Assembly (NCBI GenBank): GCA_002291465.1
Contig: CP021238.1
Span: forward strand, 3,224,001 to 3,288,000
DNA: 64,000 nucleotides
DNA from: Mycobacterium lepraemurium
GTDB lineage: Bacteria > Actinomycetota > Actinomycetes > Mycobacteriales > Mycobacteriaceae
Direction: 5' to 3'
Positions 18,625 to 27,210 of this stretch are shown here, one piece after another. The notes under the pieces were generated by a model, which saw nothing but the letters and a program-made list of their open reading frames with translations, did not search any database and was not told the DNA's origin. A program made the translations under genes and the position numbers. Positions within the stretch are counted from its first letter, which is position 1. Each line of letters opens with the position of its first letter.

Positions 18625-19992
18625 ATGCGCCCATACCACGTTGCAATCGTCGGCTCCGGACCGTCCGGCTTCTTCGCCGCGGCCTCGCTGCTGAATGCGG
18701 CCGACGGGTCCGAGCACCCCGACATCGCCGTCGACATGCTCGAAATGCTGCCCACCCCGTGGGGGCTAGTGCGCTCCGGGGTGGCGCCCGATCATCCCAA
18801 GATCAAGTCGATCAGCAAGCAGTTCGAGAAGACGGCCGCCGATCCCCGCTTCCGTTTCTTCGGCAACGTCTCGGTCGGCGAACACGTGCAGGCCAGCGAG
18901 CTCGCCGAGCGCTACGACGCGGTCATCTACGCCGTCGGGGCGCAGTCCGACCGGGCGCTGAACATCCCCGGCGAGGACCTGCCGGGCAGCATCGCCGCCG
19001 TCGATTTCGTGGGCTGGTACAACGCGCACCCCAACTTCGAGGAGGCCACCCCCGACCTGTCCGGTTCGCGGGCGGTGGTGGTCGGCAACGGCAACGTCGC
19101 ACTGGACGTCGCCCGCATCCTGGTCACCGACCCCGACGTGCTGGGCCTGACCGACATCGCCGACCACGCGCTGGAGTCGCTGCGGCCGTGCGGGGTCGAC
19201 GAGGTGGTGGTGATCGGCCGGCGCGGGCCGCTGCAGACCGCCTTCACCACGCTCGAGCTGCGTGAGCTCGGCGAGCTGGACAACGTCGACGTGATCGTCG
19301 ACCCGGCCCAGCTGGAGGGCGTGACCGACGAGGACGCGGCCGCGGCCGGCAAGACGGCCAAGCAGAACATCAGCGTGCTGCGCGATTACGCGAAGCGCTC
19401 GCCGCGTCCCGGGCACCGCCGGATCGTGCTGCGGTTCATGACCTCACCGATCGAGATCAAGGGCGACGGCCGGGTGGAAAGCATCGTGCTGGGCCGCAAC
19501 GAGTTGGTCATCGACGAGACCGGGCGAGTGTCGGCCCGCGACACCGGCGAGCGCGAGGAGCTGCCGGTCCAGCTGGTGGTGCGCTCGGTCGGCTACCGCG
19601 GCGTGCCCACCCCCGGGCTGCCGTTCGACGAGAAGAAGGCGACCATCCCCAACACCGGCGGCCGGGTCGAGGGAAGCCGCAACGAGTACGTGGTGGGGTG
19701 GATCAAGCGCGGGCCGACCGGCGTCATCGGCACCAATAAGAAGGACTCCCAGGACACCGTGGACACGCTGCTCGCCGACCTGACCAACGCCGGCCCGGAC
19801 AGGCTGGCCGACTTTCCGGACGACCACGCCGACCGTCTGGCCGATTGGCTGGCGTCGCGGCAGCCGAAGTTGGTCACCACCGCGCATTGGGAGCTCATCG
19901 ACGCGCACGAGCGGGCGGCCGGCGAGGCGCGCGGGCGCCCCCGCGTCAAGCTGCCCAGTTTGGCCAAGTTGCTGCGCGTCAGCCACGGCTGA
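18625..19992 (+). CDS. fprA: NADPH:ferredoxin/adrenodoxin-type reductase FprA
   Basis: 455 residues from ATG 18625 (MRPYHVAIVGSGPSGFF). The FAD motif GSGPSG is at 10-15, the adrenodoxin-reductase segment LPTPWGLVRSGVAPDH follows, and the NADP motif VVVGNGNVALDVA lies near 155-167. The C-terminal GWIKRGPTGVIGTNKKD is the conserved FAD-contacting block. It passes electrons from NADPH to ferredoxins that serve cytochromes P450 and other monooxygenases in the cytoplasm. Length matches the M. tuberculosis enzyme closely. It is divergent from prfB across about 170 bp, the same arrangement as in M. tuberculosis, and is intact. Confidence 0.96.
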   Translation: MRPYHVAIVGSGPSGFFAAASLLNAADGSEHPDIAVDMLEMLPTPWGLVRSGVAPDHPKIKSISKQFEKTAADPRFRFFGNVSVGEHVQASELAERYDAVIYAVGAQSDRALNIPGEDLPGSIAAVDFVGWYNAHPNFEEATPDLSGSRAVVVGNGNVALDVARILVTDPDVLGLTDIADHALESLRPCGVDEVVVIGRRGPLQTAFTTLELRELGELDNVDVIVDPAQLEGVTDEDAAAAGKTAKQNISVLRDYAKRSPRPGHRRIVLRFMTSPIEIKGDGRVESIVLGRNELVIDETGRVSARDTGEREELPVQLVVRSVGYRGVPTPGLPFDEKKATIPNTGGRVEGSRNEYVVGWIKRGPTGVIGTNKKDSQDTVDTLLADLTNAGPDRLADFPDDHADRLADWLASRQPKLVTTAHWELIDAHERAAGEARGRPRVKLPSLAKLLRVSHG

Positions 19993-20062
19993 GGGCGGTC
20001 GTCGCCGTTGAGAGGACGAACGGCTCTACTGATTCGCGGTGATTCTCCGTAGCTTTGAGGGC

Positions 20063-20494
20063 GTGGGTAGCGACGAGCCGGTGCGGGTGCTTTCCGAGGA
20101 CGAGAACTGGAAGCTGTTGGACAGCGTCGCGCTGGGCCGGCTGGTCACCAACTTCGCCGGCGAGGCCGAGATCTTCCCGGTCAACTTCGTCGTGCAGGAC
20201 CGCACCGTGCTGTTCCGCACCGCCGAGGGCACCAAGCTGTTCTCGGCCGTGGCCAATCACGCGGTGGTCTTCGAGGTGGACGACCACAACCTCGTCGAGG
20301 GCTGGAGCGTCATCGTCCGCGGTCGCGCGCGGCTGCTGAAGACCGACACCGACATTCAACGGGCCGAGCGCGCGCAGCGGTTGCCGTGGACCGCGACGCT
20401 CAAGCCGCACTATGTGCGGATCACCCCGACCGAAGCCACCGGTCGTCGCTTCCGGTTCGGTCCGGAACCCGATCGTCACGAACCCGTTGCGTGA
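20063..20494 (+). CDS. Pyridoxamine 5'-phosphate oxidase-fold protein
   Basis: 143 residues from GTG 20063 (VGSDEPVRVLSEDENWKLLD). The PNPOx-like split-barrel pattern is visible: ALGRLVTNFAGEAEIFPVNF, then DRTVLFRTAEGTKLFSA and VVFEVDDHNLVEGWSVIVRG, ending with the typical HYVRITP strand. Such proteins bind flavins (FMN or F420) and act as reductases or carry heme. The M. tuberculosis relative Rv3129 and similar proteins lie in the hypoxia/NO (DosR) region. It ends convergently with the globin gene, with a 74-bp overlap of reading frames. Substrate unknown. Confidence 0.75.
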   Translation: MGSDEPVRVLSEDENWKLLDSVALGRLVTNFAGEAEIFPVNFVVQDRTVLFRTAEGTKLFSAVANHAVVFEVDDHNLVEGWSVIVRGRARLLKTDTDIQRAERAQRLPWTATLKPHYVRITPTEATGRRFRFGPEPDRHEPVA

Positions 20495-20897
20495 CAAGCA
20501 GTTCGGGTGAATCGGCACCGGTCAGCCGGCGGTGCATGGCCCACGCGATGCGGGCGGCCTGAATCTTGGCCCGATCGGCCGCCGGTCCGCGATACATTTC
20601 GTCGACGGTGTTGTGCCACAAGGTGAGCCAGCGCCGGAAGTGACGATCCGACAGTGGCGTGCGCCGGTGGATGTCACGGTGCGCCTGCAGCGCGCTGCCC
20701 CGGTAGCGTCCCGCCCGGAACAGCACCGTCTCCCAGAAGTCGCACATCGTCGGGACATGGCCGTCCAACCCGGTGGCCCGCAATCGGGCGAACGGCTCGG
20801 CCAACACCTCGTCGTCCAGCGCCCGGCCGTAGAACCGGCGCAACAGCGCCTCCACGTCGGCGCGGTCGCGCAGATCCGGCATCGTCAGCCCGCTCAC
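20421..20897 (-). CDS. Group III truncated hemoglobin-like protein
   Basis: 158 residues starting at 20897. The helical pattern fits bacterial group III truncated globins: VEALLRRFYGRALDDEVLAEPF, then MCDFWETVLFRAGRYRGSAL, the proximal-His segment QAHRDIHRRTPLSDRHFRRW and a final helix. The expected family length is about 130 residues. The last 30 residues (after HRRLTGADSP) run antisense into the PPOX gene and are probably an unselected extension. These globins bind O2 or NO. The nearby universal stress protein and NO reductase remnants suggest an NO/hypoxia neighbourhood, which is inference. Confidence 0.7.
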   Translation of the reverse strand: MSGLTMPDLRDRADVEALLRRFYGRALDDEVLAEPFARLRATGLDGHVPTMCDFWETVLFRAGRYRGSALQAHRDIHRRTPLSDRHFRRWLTLWHNTVDEMYRGPAADRAKIQAARIAWAMHRRLTGADSPELLVTQRVRDDRVPDRTGSDDRWLRSG

Positions 20898-20919
20898 GAA
20901 ACCCCTCGATCCGTCCCGC

Positions 20920-21679
20920 TCACAAGTTGCCGCAGCGCACCGCCAGCACGGAATGGCCGGCGTGGCAGAGGGCCTCGGCCCGGTAGGCGTCGGTGACCAG
21001 CAGCCGACCCGCCCGGTGGTCGGCGCGCAGGTGCTGCTCCACGCCGCCGGTCAGCACCGCCGACTCGGCCTGCACATCGGGATACAACCGCGTCCACCGC
21101 GCCAGCCTGCGCTCCAATTCCACTCGGGCAGAAGGGTTTCCCACCGCGCACAGCCCCACCCCGCGCAGCCGCGCCTCCTCGAAAGCGTGCCGCAGCGCCG
21201 TGCCGTTGTCCACTTCGGCGACCACGCCGCTCACCCGGGCCGCCGCCGGCAGGCTGGGCGCCTGCTGGATCACCGCGACGGGGCACAGCGCCGAGAGGAC
21301 CAACGACGTCGCGATCGCGGGCCCGCCGTGGCAGGCATGGTTGAGCCCGATCTGCCCGACGCACAGCATGACCGCCGACCGGGACTCCTCGAGCAGCTTG
21401 AAATCGGTATTGCCCTAAAGGATTTCGGTCTCCACCTTGACCGGTTGAGCGAAGGCGTCGACGGCGCGATGGGCATCGGCCAGCGCGGCCCGGGCGGCGG
21501 CGAGCCGTGTATCGGGCCCGGGCCCACCGGGCCCACCGTGCGGATCGATCACGTAGACCAGGCGCAGCGGAATGTCGCGGCCGACCGCCTCGTCGATCGC
21601 CCAAACCGCCGCGTGCATCGCCGCCCGCGATCCGTCGACGCCGACCACGATCGCCGGGGCCCCGATACGCAGTGCTCAT
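20920..21679 (-). pseudogene. Tandem universal stress protein (Rv3134c-like), frameshift plus TAG
   Basis: From ATG 21677-21679 the intended protein is two USP domains (about 253 codons). A GGGGCCCC tract at 21656-21663 has one base too many, breaking the frame before the start of domain 1 (VVGVDGSRAAMHAAVWAIDE). In the resumed frame a TAG at 21415-21417 follows VKVETEIL, where the family has Cys or Trp. The second domain (VMLCVGQIGLNHACHG to RYCGNL-like end) is clean to TGA 20920-20922. In M. tuberculosis Rv3134c is co-transcribed with devR-devS; no such genes follow here. Product would be cytoplasmic and nucleotide-binding, with a role in hypoxic dormancy. Confidence 0.8.
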
Positions 21680-21772
21680 CACGACTTCCTTCATAGGGCG
21701 GTTCGCCACACCGTTCGCATTCAGGCTATTGCGCGTAAACCGCTCTCCCCCAGAGGCGTTGGTCCCCAAACA

Positions 21773-21787
21773 GGTGCCATAAGACCC
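21773..21787 (-). promoter_or_regulatory. Possible DosR-like box upstream of the universal stress gene
   Basis: On the minus strand the 15-mer GGGTCTTATGGCACC resembles the half-conserved DosR core GGGACTTnnGnCCC with two mismatches. It lies about 94 bp upstream of the universal stress protein ATG, in the divergent space shared with norB. M. tuberculosis Rv3134c is DosR-controlled, which is why I looked. The match is weak and could be chance. Confidence 0.25.
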
Positions 21788-21917
21788 TAGGGAACCCCGA
21801 CACGCGCCGAATTCACTGTTGCCATCGCACCACCGGCCATCGAATATTGGCTGCGTACGTAACCAGGTTTGATATGCGAGACAGCGACACCACCGCGGCC
21901 CCTAAGAGACCTCGCGC

Positions 21918-24244
21918 ATGACCGCTCCCGAGACCTCCGCCCTACCGACGTCATCGCAGCCGCTGGTTTCAAAGGGCTGGATACAAGGTGTCGCCCTGGT
22001 CATGATTTTCGGCTTCCTGGTGATGGGCATCCTGGCCTATCGCACCTGCTCGGCGTCGATGCCGATGCCCGACAAGGTGGTCAGCGAGTCCGGGCGGCTG
22101 CTGTTCACCGGCGCGGACATCACCCGCGGCCAGGAGCTTTACCAGGCGCGCGGGCTGATGGAATACGGGTCGGTGCTGGGCCACCGCGCCTACCTGGGGC
22201 CCGACTACACCGCCGAATATCTGCGGACGGCGACGCAGGATGTCGCCGACCAATTGCGGGCGCAGGGCGTCGCCGACCCGCTCGAGCGGGTGGTCACCGA
22301 GTTCCGCACCAACCGCTACCACCCCGACACCAAGACGCTGGTGTTCACCGACCGGCAGGCCGCCGCGTTCGACCACATCCAGGATCGGTACGGCGCCTAA
22401 CTTCGGTGAGAACTCGACGAAATACGCCTGCTGCCGCGCATGATCACCGACAAGCGCAAATCCGCGACCTGACGGCATTCTTCGCCTGGACGGCGTGGGC
22501 CGCGGCGGCCGAACGGCCCGGCCACAAGTACACCTACACCAACAACTGGCCCGCCGAGCCCCGAGTCGACAACGGGCCCACGGCAGCGGTGATCGTCTGG
22601 TCCGCGTTGTCGCTGGGGGCACTGCTGGGCGGAATCGGGGTGATGTTCGCCGTGTGCGGGCGGTGGAGCCAGAAGGTGGGCTGGCACAGCGCCGAGACGT
22701 CTACCCTGTCCTTCCGCCAGCCCGGCGACGTGGGCCTGACGCCGACCCAACGCGCCTGCGTCTGGTTCTTCGCGATCGTGTCGGTGCTGTTTTTGGCGCA
22801 AACGCTGCTGGGCGCGGCGGCCGGGCACTACCGGGCCGACCTGTCCAACTTCTTCGGCCTGGATCTGGCCCGGGTGCTGCCCTACAACCTGGCCCGCACC
22901 TGGCATCTGCAGCTGTCGCTGTTCTGGACCGCGGCCGTCTTCCTGGCCGGCGGCATCTTCCTGGTGCCCTTCATCGCGCGCCGCGAGCCCAAGCGCCAGG
23001 CGCTGCTGGCCTACATCCTGCTGGGGGCGGTCGCGGTGGTGGTGTTCGGCTCGCTGATCTGTGAGACGCTGTCCATCTACGGTGTCATCCCGGCCGGCGG
23101 GCTGTTCTCCCAGCAGTGGGAGTACCTCGACCTGCCGCGGCTGTGGCAGATCCTGCTGATCGTCGGCATGTTCATGTGGATCGCCATCATCTGGCGCGGC
23201 ATCCGCGGCCGGCTCAAGGGCGAGTCGAAGATGAACATGCCGTGGCTGTTCTTCTTCTCCGGGCTTGCCATCCCGGCCTTCTACACGGTGGGCCTACTGG
23301 CCGGCAGCGACGCCCACTACACCGTGGCCGACTTCTGGCGGTTCTGGGTGGTGCACCTGTGGGCGGAGGACTTCCTCGAGCTGTTCACCACCGTGATGGT
23401 GGCCTACATGTTCGTTCTGCTCGGCGTGGTGCGCGAGAAGATCGCGCTGGGCGTGATCTTCCTCGACGTCATCCTGTATTCCGCCGGCGGAGTCATCGGC
23501 ACCATGCACCACCTGTACTTCTCCGGCACCCCGGTGGAGCACATGGCGCTGGGCGCGTTCTTCTCGGCCGCCGAGGTCATTCCGCTGACCTTCCTGGCCG
23601 TCGAGGCGTGGGCGTTCCTGCAACTCGGCGCGCGCCAGCAGTCCGACGACGCCAACCCGTTCCCGCACCGCTGGGGCGGTCATGTTCCTGGTCGCGGTCA
23701 GCTTCTGGAACTTCTTGGGGGCGGGCATCTTCGGTTTCCTGATCCACCTTCCGGTGGTGTCCTACTACCAGATCGGCACCGCCCTGACCGCCAACCACGG
23801 GCACGCGGCCATGATGGGCGTGTACGGCATGCTCTCTGTCGGCCTGGCCATGTTCGCCTTCCGCTACGTGATCCCGGCCGACAAGTGGCCGGAGAAGCTG
23901 GCGCGAATCTCGTTCTGGTGCATGAACATCGGGCTGGCGTGGATGGTGTTCGCCACGCTGCTGCCGTTGGGCGTGCTGCAGCCTACCACTCGGTCAGCGA
24001 CGGCTACTTCGAGGCCCGCTCGCTGGACTACATCACCAAGCCCGGCAACGCGGTCCTGGAATGGCTCCGGCTGCCCGGTGATGTCATCCTGATCGCCGGC
24101 GGCGTGCTGCCGTTCGTCTGGATCGCCTGGATCGCGCTGCGTAATTTCCGGTCCGGCACCACGGTTCAGGAGTTGCCCGAGCACCCGCTCTACACCGAGT
24201 CCCCGGTCATGTCCGAGGCCGGCGCCGCTGCGGCGAAGGATTGA
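21918..24244 (+). pseudogene. norB: Quinol-dependent nitric oxide reductase large subunit (NorB/qNor), multiple frameshifts
   Basis: ATG at 21918; TGA at 24242-24244. A single membrane helix and an extracytoplasmic domain with ELYQARGLMEYGSVLGHRAY lead into a 12-14 helix heme-copper-type core: WHLQLSLFWTAAVFLAGGIF, HHLYFSGTPVEHMALGAFF, and ALTANHGHAAMMGVYGMLS, the NHGHAAMxGVYG motif holding metal-binding His. The single-chain layout is that of quinol NO reductases, which reduce NO to N2O. Five single-base lesions are inferred: an extra A near 22399, missing bases near 22426 and 22457, an extra G in the run 23673-23676, and a missing base near 23983. Three lie within 60 bp. The enzyme cannot be made, so NO detoxification by this route is lost. 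Confidence 0.85.
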
Positions 24245-24247
24245 CCG

Positions 24248-25489
24248 GTGGGTGCACCGGCCACCACGGTCTGGTTGATCGCCGGGTATTCGCTGGCCCT
24301 GCTGGTCGTCGGCTGGGGCTTCGACGTCATGGCGCGCCGGGCCTCGGCGCACGCCGCCCGCTGGCGCACGGGCCGATTCACCTACCGACCCGACCACGAC
24401 GCGTGGATCTGCCCGCAGGATCATTGGCTGTGGCCGACGTCCTTCGACCCGAAGCACCGGGTGATGCGCTACCGCGCCCTGCCTGTGGTGTGTAACAGCT
24501 GCCCGGTGAAATCGGAGTGCACCACCTCCGAGCACGGCCGCGTGATCAGCCGCGAGGTCGACCCCTGGCCGCACTCGGATGCCGGCCGGTTCCATCGCGG
24601 GATCGCTTGCTGCGTAGCCGGATTGGGGATCGTGTTGCCGCTGGCCACCTGGGTCACCAACCACACAGCGGCGTACGCGCTGGTGTTGACGGCCACCGTG
24701 CTGCTGGTCGCGCTGATCGGCGCCGGGATCGTGGTGCTCGTCGTCCTGGGTTTCTGGTCGCTGGTGGTGCTGCGCGAATACGAACGCGGCGTGGTGTTCC
24801 GGATGGGGCATGTCCGCCCGCTCTACGGTCCCGGGTTGCGGTTTCTGATTCCGCTGCTGGACAAGATGATTCGGGTCGACCAGCGGCTGGTGACACTGAC
24901 CATCCCACCGCAGGAGGTGATCACCCGCGACAACGTGCCGGCCCGGGTCAACGCGGTGGTGATGTTCCAGATGACCGATCCGCGCAAGGCGATTCCGGCA
25001 GTGGAGAACTACGCGGTCGCCACCTCGCAGATCGCCCAGACCACGCAGCGTTCGCTGCTCGGCCAGGCCGACCTGGACACGCTGCTGGCGCACCGCGAGG
25101 ACCTCAACAACGACCTGCGCACCATCATCGACAAGCAGACCGAACCGTGGGGCGTGCAGGTGCACGTGGTGGAGATCAAGGACGTGGAGATCCCCGAGTC
25201 GATGCAACGGGCGATGGCCCGCGAGGCCGAAGCCGAACGCGAACGGCGCGCCAAGGTCATCAACGCGCACGGCGAGCTGCAGGCGTCCGAGGAGCTGCGC
25301 GAGGCCGCCGAGACCCTGTCGAAGAGCCCGGCCTCGCTGCAGCTGCGCTATCTGCAGACGCTGCTGGAGTTGGGCGCCGACCAGAACTCGAAGGTCGTCT
25401 TCCCGCTGCCGGTCGACATCATCACCCCCTTTCTGCGCAACCCGGAGCTGCTACAGGGCGTGGTCGACAACGTCGGCCGTCCCGGGTGA
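24248..25489 (+). CDS. Slipin/stomatin (SPFH) protein fused to a Cys-rich membrane N-terminal domain
   Basis: 413 residues from GTG 24248, 3 bp after norB. Residues 1-140 have an N-terminal helix (TVWLIAGYSLALLVVGW) and a cytoplasmic segment with four Cys (WICPQ and VCNSCPVKSECTTSEHGR) that could bind metal. Two hydrophobic stretches follow, then from about residue 150 a slipin: VLREYERGVVFRMG, GPGLRFLIPLLDKMIRVDQR, the QVITRDNVPARVNAVV-type core, and a coiled REAEAERERRAKVINAHGE. The slipin part could have its own start at GTG near 24698, so this may be two fused genes. Slipins organise membrane microdomains and often pair with NfeD proteases, none seen here. Coupling to norB suggests a role in assembling that enzyme; inference. 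Confidence 0.75.
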   Translation: MGAPATTVWLIAGYSLALLVVGWGFDVMARRASAHAARWRTGRFTYRPDHDAWICPQDHWLWPTSFDPKHRVMRYRALPVVCNSCPVKSECTTSEHGRVISREVDPWPHSDAGRFHRGIACCVAGLGIVLPLATWVTNHTAAYALVLTATVLLVALIGAGIVVLVVLGFWSLVVLREYERGVVFRMGHVRPLYGPGLRFLIPLLDKMIRVDQRLVTLTIPPQEVITRDNVPARVNAVVMFQMTDPRKAIPAVENYAVATSQIAQTTQRSLLGQADLDTLLAHREDLNNDLRTIIDKQTEPWGVQVHVVEIKDVEIPESMQRAMAREAEAERERRAKVINAHGELQASEELREAAETLSKSPASLQLRYLQTLLELGADQNSKVVFPLPVDIITPFLRNPELLQGVVDNVGRPG

Positions 25490-25935
25490 CCACTACCGCC
25501 GACTTCTTAGGCTCACGCCAAATAACAAGCGTTCCAAACACTTTCGGTATCAGTGGGGCGCCCGGTGGATTGGGGCGATAGATTAACGGACGGTGCACAT
25601 AGGGTGAATTCAGCTGAATTCAGCCCGGGCTGTCGTCGGTAAATGGGAAAACGCCGCACGCGTCGTTCGCACCTGCGACGTTTGAAGGGCCCGAGACCGA
25701 AAGCTTGCTGCGATGCCCTGTGCGCATGCCCCGCCGACCCGATAAGCGCCACGCCGCCCGTTAAGCCGCGTGGCGCCGTCGCGCCGGGCTGCCCCATCAC
25801 CGACGCGGGGTGAGCTTTGCCGGACGGCAAAGCGGACACGGACGCGGCCCACTATTCGAGATCAACGCCGATGCGGCGAGCCCCGGCGCTACCGGCGTTT
25901 GCCGAAACACCGCACTGTGAGGGGGACACAACACG
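25490..25935 (+). other. Intergenic region upstream of the PPE genes
   Basis: 446 bp without a convincing gene. It is less G+C-rich than its flanks (AACAAGCGTTCCAAACAC, GATAGATTAACGG). It contains an 18-bp perfect palindrome (see 25605-25622) and presumably the promoter of the PPE pair. The ORFs that cross it on the minus strand have no recognisable similarity. Confidence 0.6.
25605..25622. promoter_or_regulatory. 18-bp perfect palindrome upstream of the PPE genes
   Basis: TGAATTCAGCTGAATTCA reads the same on both strands. It lies 314 bp before the PPE start and 116 bp after the slipin stop. A perfect 18-bp palindrome is unlikely by chance in G+C-rich DNA and is a plausible dimeric regulator site, though no regulator gene is adjacent. 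Confidence 0.45.
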
Positions 25936-27115
25936 ATGGATTGGGCTTTTCTACCACCAGAAATCAACTCGGCCCGGATGTACACCGGCGCCGGCTCGGC
26001 CTCGCTGCTGGCGGCCGCGGGCAGCTGGGACGCGCTGTCGGCCGAGCTGACGGCCACCTCCGATGGGTACGAATCGGTGCTCTCCGGCCTGGGCCTGCAA
26101 TGGCACGGACCGGCCGCCGACGCGATGGCGTTCGCGGCGGCCCGCTACCTGACCTGGCTGCGCGCGACCGCCGAGCAGACCAAACAGACCGCCATGCAGG
26201 CGCGCACCGCCGCGGCGGCCTACGAGCAGGCCTACGCGATGACGGTGCCGCCGCCGGTGATCGCCGCCAACCGCACCCTGCCGGCGTCGCTGGTGACGAC
26301 CAACATCATGGGCCAGAACACCGCGGCCATCGCGGACACCGAAGCGCAGTACGCCGAATACTGGGCCCAGGACACCGCCGCCATGGCCGGCTACTCGGCG
26401 TCGTCGACGGCAGCAACGCAGCTGCCGCGGTTCGCCTCGGCGAACAACTCCACCAACGAGTCCGGGGTGACCGCCCAGAACGCCGCGGTGACCGCCGCCA
26501 ACGCCAACGCCGCAGCGAACAAGGCTGTGACACGGTCGTTTTCACCGCTCGCCGACAACCCGCCGGGGACGACGATCAACAACTACTACCTGGACGCATC
26601 GTCGACCAGCGCGGCCAATAGCAACGCCTTCCGGGTACTCGACGTCATCCAGGGCACCGGTCTGGGCTTCAGCGCCCCCCTACAACATGGAACAGTTCGT
26701 GTCCGGGATCATCGGGGCCGAGAACAACCTGGGCATGCTGGCCAAACCCGGTGCGGCCGCGGCCAATATCGCCCCGGTGATCAGCGGCAGGTCCAGCGCT
26801 GCGCGGCGCCACCGCAGGCCTCGGCGGCGGCCTCGGCGGGGCCTGGGGAACGTCACCGCAACCCTGTCGCACGCCAGCACGATCGGGCCGATGTCGGTGC
26901 CGGCAACCTGGTCCGCTCCCACCAGCACGCATGTCTCGCCGTTGGCACCGGCCGGCTTCACCACGCTGCCGGGCACCGAGGAGCCGATGGCGTCGGGATA
27001 TCCCGGCTACCCCGGCATGCCCGGTGGTGGCGCCGCGCGATCCGCCGGCGCGGGTGTCCCGCCCCGCTACGGCGTGCGGCTCACCGTGATGCCGCGCCCG
27101 CCGGCCGCCGGCTGA
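25936..27115 (+). pseudogene. PPE-family protein (PPE50-like position), frameshifted
   Basis: ATG at 25936 opens a classic PPE domain: MDWAFLPPEINSARMYTGAG with the Pro-Pro-Glu at residues 7-9, the WxG-like LQWHGPAADAM, and a long helix pair to about residue 175. A run of six C at 26675-26680, where five would keep the frame (FSAPYNMEQFVSG), shifts the frame. The rest is read from 26687. A further pair of compensating shifts (about 26797 and 26845) garbles a Gly/Ala-rich stretch before [21 protein letters not shown], which is the conserved SVP region, and the C-terminal PPRYGVRLTVMPRPPAAG. The type VII-secreted, SVP-subfamily protein is thus not made in full. Synteny with hisN suggests Rv3135/Rv3136. 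Confidence 0.8.
26311..26373 (+). repeat. 63-bp exact repeat shared by the two PPE genes (copy 1; copy 2 at 27590-27652)
   Basis: The block encoding [20 protein letters not shown] is identical base for base at 26311-26373 and 27590-27652 while the flanks differ. It covers the highly conserved helix of the PPE domain. Perfect identity over 63 bp inside two otherwise divergent decayed paralogues suggests gene conversion or recent duplication of this segment. Confidence 0.8.
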
Positions 27116-27210
27116 CCCGGCCAACAGCAGACTCGGTCGTCGCACCCAGTTCGTGCGCCGCTCATCAACGCTCATCAACCGCTCACCGACGCTTATAGAG
27201 ATGTAGGGCA

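Noticed and set aside
27116..27210. Short GCTCATCAACG-like repeats between the PPE genes, considered as a CRISPR or regulatory repeat
   Set aside because: Only two or three imperfect 11-12 base copies, no spacers, no conserved structure.
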